A model generated the notes under the pieces. That model ran no database searches. It saw only the letters and a list, made by a program, of their open reading frames with translations, and was not told the DNA's origin. A stretch of DNA of 64,000 bases from Herbaspirillum sp. DW155 (GTDB lineage: Bacteria > Pseudomonadota > Gammaproteobacteria > Burkholderiales > Burkholderiaceae_D), in NCBI RefSeq assembly GCF_037076565.1, contig NZ_AP029028.1, positions 1,798,001-1,862,000 of the forward strand, written 5' to 3'. Positions 43,607 to 52,727 of this stretch are shown in pieces. How positions within the stretch are numbered: position 1 is the stretch's first letter; each line of letters begins with the position of its first letter. The translations under genes and the position numbers were made by a program.

Positions 43607-45097
43607 ATGATGCAGTCAACATTTCCCATCCTGAGCCTTGCGATCTGGGTACCGATCGTCTTCGGCATCCTCGTCCTGGCACTGGGCCGCGACAGCAATC
43701 CGGGCCTGGCCCGCTGGCTCTCGCTGTTCGGTTCGCTGGTCGGTCTGGTCGCTACTTTCCCGCTGATCCAGCACTTTGATCCGCTGGCGCACGGTTACCA
43801 GTTCGTCGAAAAGACGCCCTGGATCGACCGCTTCAGCATCAGCTACTTCCTGGGCCTGGACGGCATCTCGCTGTGGTTCGTGCCGCTGACCGCCTTCATC
43901 ACGGTCATCGTGGTACTGGCCGGCTGGGTGGTGATCCAGAAGCGCGTGGCCCAGTACATGGGTGCCTTCCTGATCCTCTCGGGCATCATGATCGGCGTGT
44001 TCTCGGCGCTGGATGCGATGCTGTTCTACGCCTTCTTCGAAGCGACCCTGATCCCGATGTTCATCATCGTGGGCGTCTGGGGCGGCGACAACCGCGTGTA
44101 TGCAGCCTTCAAGCTGTTCCTGTACACGCTGTTGGGTTCGCTGCTGATGCTGATCGCCCTGATCTACCTGTACTACGTGTCCGGTGGCAGCTTCGAGATC
44201 CCGACCTGGCACCAGGTGCCGCTGTCGATGATCGAGCAGAAGGTCCTGTTCTTCGCCTTCCTGGCGGCCTTCGCCGTGAAGGTGCCGATGTGGCCGGTGC
44301 ACACCTGGCTGCCTGACGCCCACGTGCAGGCGCCGACCGGTGGCTCCATCGTGCTGGCGGCGATCATGCTCAAGCTGGGTGCCTATGGCTTCCTGCGCTT
44401 CTCGCTGCCGATCCTGCCGGACGCCAGCCATGCGCTGTCGGGCTTTATGATCTTCCTGTCACTGGTGGCCGTGATCTACATCGGTCTGGTGGCCCTGGTC
44501 CAGCAGGATATGAAGAAACTGGTCGCTTATTCGTCGATTGCCCACATGGGCTTCGTCACCCTGGGCTTCTTCATGTTCAACGACATGGCCCTGCAGGGCG
44601 GCATCGTGCAGATGATCTCGCACGGTTTCGTCTCCGGCGCGATGTTCATGTGTATCGGCGTGCTGTATGACCAGATGCACACCCGTGAGATCGCCCAATA
44701 TGGCGGTGTGGTGAACAAGATGCCGCGCTTCGCCTTCTTCTTCATCCTGTTCTCGCTGGCCAACTGCGGCTTGCCGGCCACTTCCGGTTTCGTCGGCGAA
44801 TTCATGGTGATCCTGGGTGCGGTGAAGTTCAATTTCTGGATTGGCCTCTTGGCTGCGACCGCCCTGATCCTGGGCGCGGCGTATTCGCTGTGGCTGGCCA
44901 AGCGTGTCATCTTCGGTGCCGTGGCCAATCACCACGTGGCCGAGCTGGTGGACGTGAATGCCCGCGAGTTCCTGATCCTGGGCCTGCTGGCGATTGCTAC
45001 CCTGGTCATGGGTATCTATCCGGGCATCATCACCGACAGCATCCAGACCTCGGTGACCGACCTGCTGAAGCACGTGGCGGTCTCCAAGATCAACTGA
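43607..45097 (+). CDS. nuoM: NADH-quinone oxidoreductase subunit M
   Basis: The 496-residue proton-translocating subunit is antiporter-like with 14 helices. LFYAFFEATLIPMFIIVGVWGG holds the essential Glu and FAVKVPMWPVHTWLPDAHVQAPT the essential Lys. It starts 22 bases after the nuoL stop. The 159-base gap that follows contains a GC-rich hairpin (45121-45142) without a T-run. Confidence 0.98.
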   Translation: MMQSTFPILSLAIWVPIVFGILVLALGRDSNPGLARWLSLFGSLVGLVATFPLIQHFDPLAHGYQFVEKTPWIDRFSISYFLGLDGISLWFVPLTAFITVIVVLAGWVVIQKRVAQYMGAFLILSGIMIGVFSALDAMLFYAFFEATLIPMFIIVGVWGGDNRVYAAFKLFLYTLLGSLLMLIALIYLYYVSGGSFEIPTWHQVPLSMIEQKVLFFAFLAAFAVKVPMWPVHTWLPDAHVQAPTGGSIVLAAIMLKLGAYGFLRFSLPILPDASHALSGFMIFLSLVAVIYIGLVALVQQDMKKLVAYSSIAHMGFVTLGFFMFNDMALQGGIVQMISHGFVSGAMFMCIGVLYDQMHTREIAQYGGVVNKMPRFAFFFILFSLANCGLPATSGFVGEFMVILGAVKFNFWIGLLAATALILGAAYSLWLAKRVIFGAVANHHVAELVDVNAREFLILGLLAIATLVMGIYPGIITDSIQTSVTDLLKHVAVSKIN

Positions 45098-45256
45098 TCT
45101 GCGCAGTCATGAAGTGAAAGGGCGGGGCGCTCGCGTCCCGCCGGCAAACAAGCTGGGCAACAACGAGTAACGAGACGAGCCGGTGTGGCATGACCGGTCG
45201 GGCGGCGCGGCCAAGGTCGCGACACACAAGCGGGCAACACAAGCGGTAGTAACTAA

Positions 45257-46765
45257 ATGAATAACATGAATCTGATCCCTGTCTATCCGGAAATATTTCT
45301 GCTGATTGCGACCTCCGCGATCCTGCTGATCGATATGTTCCTGCCGGAAAGCAAGCGCGTCATCACCTATCTGCTGTCCCTGGCAGTGCTGGTGGTGTGT
45401 GCGGTACTGAGCTTTGTTGACCTCAACACGGGGGCGACGGTCTACACGTTCAACAACATGTACGTGTCCGATCCGCTGAGCAACCTGTTGAAGCTGTTCA
45501 CCTACCTGGGTGTGGGTGTCACGCTGATCTACTCGCGCCAGTACAACACCGTGCGCGGCATCACCGGCGGTGCCCTGGGCGGGGAGTACTACGCCCTGGC
45601 ACTGTTCGCGCTGCTGGGCCAGATGGTCATGATCTCCGGCAACAGCTTCCTGTCCATCTACCTGGGCCTGGAACTGATGTCGCTGTCCTTGTATGCGCTG
45701 GTGGCCCTGCGTCGTGACAACGCGGCTTCCACCGAAGCCGGCATGAAGTACTTCATCCTGGGTGCGCTGGCGTCGGGCTTCCTGCTGTACGGCATGTCCA
45801 TGCTCTACGGTGCGACCGGCGGTGCGCTGGAGCTGAACGAAGTGTTCCGCGCCGTCGTCTCCGGCACCGTCGATCAGACCCCGCTGGTGTTCGGCCTGGT
45901 GTTCGTGGTGGCCGGGCTGGCGTTCAAGCTGGGCGCCGTGCCCTTCCACATGTGGGTGCCGGACGTCTACCAGGGTTCGCCCACTCCCGTGACCCTGCTG
46001 CTGGGTGCAGCGCCGAAGCTGGCGACCTTCGCCATCACCTTCCGTCTGCTGGTCGAAGGCCTGCTGCCGCTGGCCGAGCACTGGCAACAGATGTTGATGG
46101 TGCTGGCTGTCCTGTCCATCATCCTGGGTAACGTGACCGCCATCGCGCAGACCAACATCAAGCGCATGCTGGCCTACTCGACCATCTCGCACATGGGCTT
46201 CATGCTGCTGGGCATGCTGGCCGGCGTGGTGGATGGCAACTTGTACTCGGCCGTCAATTCCTACAGCTCCTCGCTGTTCTATGCCGTGACCTACGTGATC
46301 ACCACGCTCGGTTCCTTCGGCATGATCATCCTGCTGTCGCGTTCGGGCTTCGAAGCCGATACCCTGGACGACTTCAAGGGCCTGAATCAGCGCAGCCCCT
46401 GGTTTGCTGCCGTGATGATGATCATGATGTTCTCGCTGGCCGGTATCCCGCCGCTGGTGGGCTTCTATGCCAAGCTGTCCGTGCTGCAGGCTGCCATGGC
46501 TACCGGCCAGATCTGGCTGCTGGTGCTGGCCGTGGTGTTCTCGCTCATTGGCGCGTTCTACTACATCCGCGTGGTCAAGGTCATGTACTTCGATGAGCCT
46601 GCTGACACCAGCAAGATCGTCGCGACCCCCGAAATGCGTCTGGTGCTCAGCCTCAACGGTATCGCCGCTCTGGCCATCGGCCTGTGGCCCAACCATCTGA
46701 TGGATCTTTGCACCCGTGCCCTGAGCAGCACGCTGGCGAACTACATCAGCAAGTTCCTGGCGTAA
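45257..46765 (+). CDS. nuoN: NADH-quinone oxidoreductase subunit N
   Basis: This 502-residue antiporter-like subunit is the last of the 14 canonical complex I genes. It has [39 protein letters not shown] and [29 protein letters not shown], holding the conserved Glu and Lys. A later in-frame ATG at 45266 is possible as start. Confidence 0.98.
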   Translation: MNNMNLIPVYPEIFLLIATSAILLIDMFLPESKRVITYLLSLAVLVVCAVLSFVDLNTGATVYTFNNMYVSDPLSNLLKLFTYLGVGVTLIYSRQYNTVRGITGGALGGEYYALALFALLGQMVMISGNSFLSIYLGLELMSLSLYALVALRRDNAASTEAGMKYFILGALASGFLLYGMSMLYGATGGALELNEVFRAVVSGTVDQTPLVFGLVFVVAGLAFKLGAVPFHMWVPDVYQGSPTPVTLLLGAAPKLATFAITFRLLVEGLLPLAEHWQQMLMVLAVLSIILGNVTAIAQTNIKRMLAYSTISHMGFMLLGMLAGVVDGNLYSAVNSYSSSLFYAVTYVITTLGSFGMIILLSRSGFEADTLDDFKGLNQRSPWFAAVMMIMMFSLAGIPPLVGFYAKLSVLQAAMATGQIWLLVLAVVFSLIGAFYYIRVVKVMYFDEPADTSKIVATPEMRLVLSLNGIAALAIGLWPNHLMDLCTRALSSTLANYISKFLA

Positions 46766-46777
46766 GGGAGAGGGGAA

Positions 46778-47092
46778 ATGAACGTTTCCCTCTTCAGCTG
46801 GATCGTGATCCTGTTGGCCGCCCTGGCGGCCAATTTGCCGTTCTTCAACCAGCAGTTGTTTGGATTGATTCCCCTGAAGAAGGACGCAGCCTGGGTCAAG
46901 CCGGTCTGGTTGCGTCTGCTGGAGCTGGTGGTACTGTATTTCGCCGTCGGCGTGGTCGCCCATCTGCTGGAAGCCGGCATCGGCAACGTCTTTTCGCAGG
47001 GCTGGGAATTCTATGCCATCACCGGCTGTCTGTTCCTGGTGTTGGCCTACCCGGGCTATGTGATGCGCTACCTGCGCAAGCAACATGCCTGA
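46778..47092 (+). CDS. DUF2818 membrane protein at the end of the nuo operon
   Basis: The 104-residue protein has three hydrophobic helices (about 1-20, 47-66, 80-98), with AANLPFFNQQLFGLIPLK after the first and YPGYVMRYLRKQHA at the C-terminus. It starts 12 bases after nuoN with an AGGGGAAA ribosome site and is followed by the operon terminator, so it is co-expressed with complex I. This linkage is common in beta-proteobacteria and suggests a role in complex I assembly or stability, but no function is established. Confidence 0.9.
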   Translation: MNVSLFSWIVILLAALAANLPFFNQQLFGLIPLKKDAAWVKPVWLRLLELVVLYFAVGVVAHLLEAGIGNVFSQGWEFYAITGCLFLVLAYPGYVMRYLRKQHA

Positions 47093-47104
47093 AGCAGCCC
47101 CATG

Positions 47105-47134
47105 AGGCGCCGGTCAGAGATCGGCGCCTTTTTA
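47105..47134 (+). terminator. Terminator of the nuo operon
   Basis: An 8-bp perfect stem, AGGCGCCG (47105-47112) with CGGCGCCT (47122-47129), is followed by five T, 12 bases after the DUF2818 stop. Confidence 0.9.
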
Positions 47135-47199
47135 CTTGGTGCGAGCTGAATGCACCGCCATGCGCTTTCACTCCTCACCCTCACTCCCTCGCTCATATC

Positions 47200-47775
47200 A
47201 TGGACGCCCATCTCAAAGAGATCCAAAAAGACAGCCGTCAGGTCTACGACGGCCATTTCCTCAAGGTCCAGAAGGACACCATCGTGCTCCCCGATGGCAA
47301 GGAAAGCACCCGTGAATATATCAGGCACCCCGGCGCGGTCACCGTGCTGCCCTTGTTCGATGACGGTAGCGTCCTGATGGAGCGCCAGTTCCGCTATCCG
47401 CTGGATCGCGTGTTCATCGAATTCCCGGCCGGCAAGATCGATCCGGGCGAGGACACGCTGGAGTGCGCCAAGCGCGAGCTGAAGGAAGAAACCGGTTATA
47501 CCGCCGCCGAGTGGCAATACGTCTGCACCATCCACAATGCCATCGCTTACTCGGATGAGCATCTGGTGCTGTACGTAGCGCGCGGATTGAAAGAAGGGGA
47601 GCGCGCTCTGGACGAAGGTGAATTCCTCGACATCTACAAGGCCCCGCTGGCTGAGTTGGTGGAGCAGGTGCGCAATGGGCAGATCACCGATGTGAAGACC
47701 GTGATCGGGGTGTTCTGGCTGGAGAAGATTGTGAGTGGTAGCTGGACACCACCGGAACGCCCGGCTGGCATCTGA
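47200..47775 (+). CDS. nudF: Nudix hydrolase, ADP-ribose pyrophosphatase type
   Basis: The 191-residue protein has an intact Nudix box, starting GKIDPGEDTLECAKRE and continuing LKEETGY, near residues 77-99. LMERQFRYPLDRVFIEFPAG just before it is typical for ADP-ribose pyrophosphatases, which cleave ADP-ribose to AMP and ribose 5-phosphate. The ATG at 47200 (MDAHLKEIQKDS) is taken; the reading frame is open far upstream into nuoN but that part is not conserved. The gene is flanked by terminators on both sides, so it forms its own unit. Confidence 0.9.
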   Translation: MDAHLKEIQKDSRQVYDGHFLKVQKDTIVLPDGKESTREYIRHPGAVTVLPLFDDGSVLMERQFRYPLDRVFIEFPAGKIDPGEDTLECAKRELKEETGYTAAEWQYVCTIHNAIAYSDEHLVLYVARGLKEGERALDEGEFLDIYKAPLAELVEQVRNGQITDVKTVIGVFWLEKIVSGSWTPPERPAGI

Positions 47776-47791
47776 GGCCAGCCCCTACGAA

Positions 47792-47823
47792 AAAGCCGCA
47801 TCCGGTGGATGCGGCTTTCGTTT
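47792..47823. terminator. Bidirectional terminator after nudF
   Basis: A 12-bp perfect stem, AAAGCCGCATCC (47792-47803) with GGATGCGGCTTT (47807-47818), has A- and T-tracts on its two sides. It separates nudF from the convergent ETF dehydrogenase gene. Confidence 0.93.
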
Positions 47824-47845
47824 TTCAAGGCGCCGTGCAGCGCGC

Positions 47846-49522
47846 TTACATCCCCGAATAATTCGGCCCGCCACCGCCTTCCGGCGTGACCCAGACGATA
47901 TTCTGCGTCGGGTCCTTGATGTCGCAGGTCTTGCAGTGTACGCAGTTCTGCGCGTTGATCTGCAGGCGGTCCGAATTGTCTTCATTCTTCACGAACTCAT
48001 ACACCCCGGCCGGGCAATAGCGCGATTCCGGGCCAGCATACTTGGCCAGGTTCACCTGCACCGGTACGTTCTTGTCCTTGAGCGTCAGGTGCGCGGGCTG
48101 ATCTTCACCGTGGTTGGTGTTGGAGATGAAGACTGAGGACAGTCGATCGAAGGTCAGCTTGCCATCCGGCTTGGGATAGGCGATCGGCGCGAAGTCCGAG
48201 GCCGGACGCAGGCATTCGTGGTCGGCGTGCGAATGACGCAGCGTCCACGGTGCCTTGCCGCCGAACAGTACCTGGTCGATGCCCACCAGTAGCGTGCCCG
48301 TCACCAGACCCTTGCTCATCGAGGGCTTGAAGTTGCGCGCCTTGTGCAGTTCTTCCTTCAGCCAAGAGGCCTCGAAGGCTGCCGGATAGGCTGCCAGCTC
48401 GTCAGCCTGGCGGTTCTCGCCCAGCGCATTGAAGGCTGCCTCTGCCGCCAGCATGCCGCTCTTGATGGCGGCATGGCTGCCCTTGATGCGCGAGGCATTG
48501 AGGAAGCCCGCATCGCAACCCAGCAGCGCGCCACCGGGGAAGACCAGCTTGGGCAGCGACTGCACGCCACCCGCGGTGATCGCACGGGCGCCGTAGGAGA
48601 TACGCTTGCCGCCCTCGAAGAACTTGCGGATCTCCGGATGGGTCTTGTAACGCTGGAATTCCTCGAAGGGCGAGAGATAAGGATTCTGGTAGGCCAGGCC
48701 AACCACGTAACCGACCGCCACCTGGTTGTTTTCCAGGTGATACAGGAAGGAGCCACCGTAGGTGTCATTAGCCAGCGGCCAGCCGGCAGTGTGGACCACC
48801 AGGCCGGGCTGGTGCACTTCCGGCTTCACTTCCCACAGTTCCTTGATGCCGATGGCATAGGTCTGCGGATCGCGTCCGGCATCCAGCTTGTACCTGGCGA
48901 TGAGTTGCTTGCCCAGATGGCCGCGCGCACCTTCGGCGAAGAAGGTGTATTTCGCATGCAGTTCCATGCCCAGCTGGAATTCGGCCGTGGGTTCGCCTTC
49001 CTTGTTGATGCCCATGTTGCCGGTGGCCACGCCCTTGACCGAACCATCCTCGTGGTAGAGCACTTCGGCAGCCGGGAAACCGGGGAAGATTTCCACGCCC
49101 AGCGCCTCGGCCTGCTGGCCCAGCCAGCGGGTGACGTTGGAGAGCGAAATGACGTAGTTGCCGTGGTTCTGGAAGCAGGTCGGCAAGAGCCAGTGCGGTG
49201 TCTTGTAGGCCTTGGTGGCCGAGAGGAACAGGAAACGGTCTTCGGTGACCGGCGTATTCAACGGGGCGCCTTGCTCTTTCCAGTCGGGAATCAGCTCGGT
49301 CAGCGCACGCGGGTCCATCACCGCGCCGGAGAGGATATGGGCGCCGACTTCGCTGCCTTTTTCCAGCACGCAGACCGAGACTTCACGGTCCTGTTGCGCG
49401 GCCAGCTGCTTGAGGCGGATCGCCGCCGACAGGCCAGCGGGGCCGCCGCCGACGATAACCACGTCGTATTCCATCGATTCGCGTGGACCGTATTGTGCGA
49501 GCAAGTCTTGAGATGAAGTCAT
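47846..49522 (-). CDS. Electron transfer flavoprotein-ubiquinone oxidoreductase
   Basis: The 558-residue inner-membrane-associated enzyme passes electrons from ETF (fed by acyl-CoA and other dehydrogenases) to ubiquinone. The FAD site [20 protein letters not shown] is at about 21-40. The C-terminal ferredoxin-like domain has the 4Fe-4S ligands in YCPAGVYEF and [16 protein letters not shown]. Length is that of bacterial ETF-QO. The start ATG is at 49522. The etfAB genes are not in the window. Confidence 0.95.
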   Translation of the reverse strand: MTSSQDLLAQYGPRESMEYDVVIVGGGPAGLSAAIRLKQLAAQQDREVSVCVLEKGSEVGAHILSGAVMDPRALTELIPDWKEQGAPLNTPVTEDRFLFLSATKAYKTPHWLLPTCFQNHGNYVISLSNVTRWLGQQAEALGVEIFPGFPAAEVLYHEDGSVKGVATGNMGINKEGEPTAEFQLGMELHAKYTFFAEGARGHLGKQLIARYKLDAGRDPQTYAIGIKELWEVKPEVHQPGLVVHTAGWPLANDTYGGSFLYHLENNQVAVGYVVGLAYQNPYLSPFEEFQRYKTHPEIRKFFEGGKRISYGARAITAGGVQSLPKLVFPGGALLGCDAGFLNASRIKGSHAAIKSGMLAAEAAFNALGENRQADELAAYPAAFEASWLKEELHKARNFKPSMSKGLVTGTLLVGIDQVLFGGKAPWTLRHSHADHECLRPASDFAPIAYPKPDGKLTFDRLSSVFISNTNHGEDQPAHLTLKDKNVPVQVNLAKYAGPESRYCPAGVYEFVKNEDNSDRLQINAQNCVHCKTCDIKDPTQNIVWVTPEGGGGPNYSGM

Positions 49523-49924
49523 GGGTGTCCCGTGTTATGTGAACTGCCTGTTTTCGAACGACCGTGCTATTGTTAAGTATTTTTCGAAAGAACGCTAGAG
49601 GGCAGGGTGATTTAACTGTCATTTTTATTCAGCTGCTAACGTGCATGTCTGAAACAATGCACGCAAGCGGAGTGCTGCGCCGGAGGGTTTTCCGGAAGTG
49701 CCGTATTTTAGGGGATTTTCCGCGCGGGGCTCATGGCCCGTTGGTTTTGGCCAGATCACTGCTGTTGTGCGCAGAATTCGGATCGGCCGCCAGGATGACG
49801 CGGAAATGACTCGCAAGGAGGTGCGTGATGCGGGACGTCACTGCGTCGCAAATGCGACAGACTCAGCGCATCGCGCATGAAAAAAATTACATCCATTGAT
49901 GAATCAAACCAGAAAAGGACCACG
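49523..49924. other. 402-base intergenic region between ETF-QO and thioesterase genes
   Basis: This is the longest stretch without a confirmed gene. The promoter of the leftward ETF-QO gene must be near 49560-49600, where AT-rich DNA with TTTTTCGAAAGA is seen. On the right side a short open frame with a near-perfect ribosome site lies at 49828-49899 and is listed separately. The middle (49640-49800) shows no convincing gene, repeat or terminator. Confidence 0.5.
49828..49899 (+). CDS. Possible 23-aa leader peptide
   Basis: AAGGAGGTG (49815-49823) is a near-perfect Shine-Dalgarno sequence, followed at good spacing by ATG and 23 codons (MRDVTASQMRQTQRIAHEKN, then YIH) ending in TGA, 25 bases before the thioesterase start. 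The peptide has no recognisable composition bias except basic and polar residues. It may be a translated leader that tunes the downstream gene, or a chance match. No known family. Confidence 0.35.
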   Translation: MRDVTASQMRQTQRIAHEKNYIH

Positions 49925-50350
49925 ATGAGCCATCCCGACCAGACAGCAAAGAAGCCCTTGTACCGATCACAGCAACGCATCCGCTGGGGTGACATGGATG
50001 CCTTTGGCCACGTCAACAACACGCTCTATTTCCGCTTCATGGAACAATGCCGCATCGAGTGGCTGGAAGAAGTGTTCGGTCCCACCATCGCTGGCGAGGA
50101 GGGGCCGGTGATCGTCAATGCGCACTGCAATTTCCTCCGCCAGATGAAGTATCCCGCCAGCATCGTCGTGGAGATGGCGGCAGGCCACCTGGGTCGTACG
50201 AGTGTGGAAACTACGTATGTCATCCGCGACGCCGCCGATGAGCAGATCATCTATGCTGACGGTGCCGCAAAAATCGTCTGGGTCGATTTCAGGAAAGAGA
50301 AGTCCACCGCACTGCCCGAGAAGCTGCGACAGCTCCTGACAAGCTTGTAA
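49925..50350 (+). CDS. Acyl-CoA thioesterase, 4HBT hotdog family
   Basis: The 141-residue protein has the hotdog motif RWGDMDAFGHVNNTLYFRFMEQ with the catalytic Asp of 4-hydroxybenzoyl-CoA thioesterase type enzymes (DMDAFGHVNN), followed by a helix and four strands. It should hydrolyse short or aromatic acyl-CoA to the free acid in the cytosol. AAGGA lies 10 bases before the ATG. No operon partner is certain; the branched-chain amino acid binding protein gene follows 160 bases later. Confidence 0.88.
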   Translation: MSHPDQTAKKPLYRSQQRIRWGDMDAFGHVNNTLYFRFMEQCRIEWLEEVFGPTIAGEEGPVIVNAHCNFLRQMKYPASIVVEMAAGHLGRTSVETTYVIRDAADEQIIYADGAAKIVWVDFRKEKSTALPEKLRQLLTSL

Positions 50351-50509
50351 GTTTGGCGCAAGGAAACTGGGACAGAATCGGCCCGACACTCCCGCAAGGA
50401 TTCGCCACAGAGCGAAGGGGGGAGCGGAGAATTCGTTCACACGGAGCGGGTTCCAAAAGCGCTATGCCCGTCTCGCGTGCTAGCCAACAACTACATTCTG
50501 GAGGATGAC

Positions 50510-51661
50510 ATGAGCTACAAGACCCAAGCCTTTGTTGCCGCTGCCCTGATGAGCCTGGCGCTCACTTCGCAGGCTGCGGATCCGATCAAGATCGGCGTTT
50601 CCGGCCCTTACACCGGTGGCTCTGCCCCGATGGGCGTCTCCATGCGCGATGGTGTCAAGCTGGCGGTGGCCGAGATCAATGCGGCCGGTGGCCTGCTGGG
50701 CCGCCAGATTCAGCTGGTCGAGCGTGATGACGAAGCCAAGAACGAACGCGGCGTGCAGATCGCCCAGGAACTGATCAACAAGGAGAAGGTGGTCGCCACC
50801 GTCGGCTTCATCAACACCGGCGTGGCGCTCGCTTCGCAGCGCTTCTACCAGGAAGCCAAGATCCCCGTGATCAACAACGTGGCGACCGGCACCGTGATCA
50901 CCAAGCAGTTCGAGAAGGAAAAGGACAACTACATCTTCCGCACCTCGGCCGCTGACAAGATCCAGGCCAAGATGATCGCCGATGAAGCGGTCGACAAGCA
51001 GAAGTTCACCAAGGTCGCCATCCTGGCCGACTCCACCAACTACGGCCAGCTCGGCCGCGAAGACCTGGAGAAGGTGCTGGCCGACAAGAAGGTCACCCCG
51101 GTGGCGGTCGAAAAGTACAACATCAAGGACGTCGACATGACGGCCCAGTTGCTCAAGTCCAAGCAGGGCGGCGCCCAGGCCGTGCTGACCTACGGCATCG
51201 GCCCCGAACTGGCGCAGATCGCCAACGGCATGGAAAAGCTGAACTGGCACGTGCCCATCATCGGCAGCTGGCCGCTGTCGATGGGCAACTTCATCGACAA
51301 CTCCGGCAAGAACGGCAACGGTGCCCGCATGCCGCAGACCTTCATCCAGGACGGCAACACGCCCAAGCGCAAGGCCTTCATCGAGGCTTACCAGAAGGCC
51401 TACAAGGTTGACCGCATGCCGTCGGCCGTTTCGGCTGCCCAGGGCTACGACTCCATCCTGCTGCTGGCCGCTGCCATCAAGCAGGCTGGCACGACCGATG
51501 GCGAGAAGGTCCGCGCTGCGCTGGAAAACCTCAATACCAAGGTCGAAGGCGTGGTCACCACCTACGACAAGCCGTTCACCCACGACGATCACGAAGCCAT
51601 CAAGCCTGGCATGGTCGTGATGGGCGAGGTCAAGAACGGCCGCGTCATCCTCGGCAAATAA
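50510..51661 (+). CDS. Branched-chain amino acid ABC transporter, substrate-binding protein
   Basis: The 383-residue periplasmic protein has a signal peptide ending TSQAA, cleavage near residue 22. The mature part starts PIKIGVSGPYTGGSAPMG and has MRDGVKLAVAEINAAGGLLG, typical of LivJ/LivK-type receptors; the ligand could be leucine, isoleucine, valine or another amide or aromatic compound. GGAGG lies six bases before the ATG. A terminator-like hairpin separates it from the permease gene, a usual way to make the binding protein in excess. Confidence 0.92.
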   Translation: MSYKTQAFVAAALMSLALTSQAADPIKIGVSGPYTGGSAPMGVSMRDGVKLAVAEINAAGGLLGRQIQLVERDDEAKNERGVQIAQELINKEKVVATVGFINTGVALASQRFYQEAKIPVINNVATGTVITKQFEKEKDNYIFRTSAADKIQAKMIADEAVDKQKFTKVAILADSTNYGQLGREDLEKVLADKKVTPVAVEKYNIKDVDMTAQLLKSKQGGAQAVLTYGIGPELAQIANGMEKLNWHVPIIGSWPLSMGNFIDNSGKNGNGARMPQTFIQDGNTPKRKAFIEAYQKAYKVDRMPSAVSAAQGYDSILLLAAAIKQAGTTDGEKVRAALENLNTKVEGVVTTYDKPFTHDDHEAIKPGMVVMGEVKNGRVILGK

Positions 51662-51693
51662 GATACGACCCGCTTCACGCAACGTAGTCAAAT

Positions 51694-51730
51694 AGGCCAG
51701 TCCTTGCGATCCGGGGGCTGGCCTTTTTTA
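51694..51730 (+). terminator. Attenuating terminator between binding-protein and permease genes
   Basis: A 7-bp stem AGGCCAG (51694-51700) with CTGGCCT (51718-51724), extendable by mismatched pairs, is followed by six T. Readthrough would express the permease and ATPase genes at lower level than the binding protein. Confidence 0.8.
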
Positions 51731-51832
51731 CACGATCTGTTGACGAATTTCTAACGGCACCGGCTCCGGTCGCCGTGAGATCGTCGCAGCTCTACGCCGC
51801 CACCCGGCGGTAGCCGCTTCTTGGGAAACACA

Positions 51833-52723
51833 ATGGACATCCTCTTACAACTGGTCTTCTCCGGCATCGCGCTCGGCATGATCTATGCCGTGATCGCCTT
51901 CGGTTACCAACTGACCTTTGCCACTTCCGGTACGCTCAACTTCGGCCAGGGCGAAGCCCTAATGCTGGGCGCGCTGGTCGGGCTCTCCGTGGTGGGCAAC
52001 ATCCACGGCGGGCCTTATCTCAACTACTGGCTGATGATCCCCATCGTGCTGGTCTTCGGGGCCCTGCAGGGCATTTTCGTCGAATGGATCGGCGTGCGCC
52101 CGGCCATCAAGATCAAGTCCGAATTCGGCTGGATCATGTCCACCATCGCGCTGGCCATCATCTTCAAGAACGTCGCCGAGAACATCTGGGGCAAGGACGA
52201 CCTGCCGTTCCCTTCGCCGATTTCCGGCGCGCCCTTCCAGATCTTCGGCGCCAACGTGCAGCCCATGCAGGTGTTGGTCGTGATCGGCGCCTTGCTGATC
52301 ATGGCGGCGGTCGAATTGTTCAATCGCAAGTCGATCTACGGCAAGGCCGTGGTGGCCACCTCCAACGACCGCGATGCAGCGGGGCTGATGGGCATCAATA
52401 CCAGCATGGTGATCACTTTTTCATATGCGCTCTCATCGGCCACTGCCGCCTTTGCCGGCGTGCTGGTGGCGCCGCTGACGCTGACCGGCGCCACCATGGG
52501 CGCGGCCCTCGGTCTGAAAGCCTTTGCGGTAGCCATCATCGGCGGCCTGACCTCGGGCATGGGCGCCATCGTCGGCGGCCTGATCCTGGGCGTGGCCGAG
52601 ACCGTGACCGGTTTCTATATCTCGACCGGCTACAAGGAAGTTCCGGGACTGGTGCTGCTGCTGCTGGTCCTGGCGGTGAAACCTGCAGGCCTGTTCGGCA
52701 AAACTGCGATCAAGAAGGTCTGA
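51833..52723 (+). CDS. Branched-chain amino acid ABC transporter, LivH-type permease
   Basis: The 296-residue inner-membrane protein has eight or so helices. The opening LLQLVFSGIALGMIYAVIAFGYQLTFATSGTLNFGQGE is the LivH signature, and GLKAFAVAIIGGLTSGMGAIVGG is the coupling region. The ATG at 51833 is taken; a TTG four codons upstream is possible. The next gene starts four bases after its stop. Confidence 0.93.
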   Translation: MDILLQLVFSGIALGMIYAVIAFGYQLTFATSGTLNFGQGEALMLGALVGLSVVGNIHGGPYLNYWLMIPIVLVFGALQGIFVEWIGVRPAIKIKSEFGWIMSTIALAIIFKNVAENIWGKDDLPFPSPISGAPFQIFGANVQPMQVLVVIGALLIMAAVELFNRKSIYGKAVVATSNDRDAAGLMGINTSMVITFSYALSSATAAFAGVLVAPLTLTGATMGAALGLKAFAVAIIGGLTSGMGAIVGGLILGVAETVTGFYISTGYKEVPGLVLLLLVLAVKPAGLFGKTAIKKV

Positions 52724-52727
52724 TGCG

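Noticed and set aside
45121-45142. GC-rich hairpin between nuoM and nuoN as a terminator
   Set aside because: No T-run follows, and ending transcription there would cut nuoN from the operon. Possibly a processing or REP-like element only.
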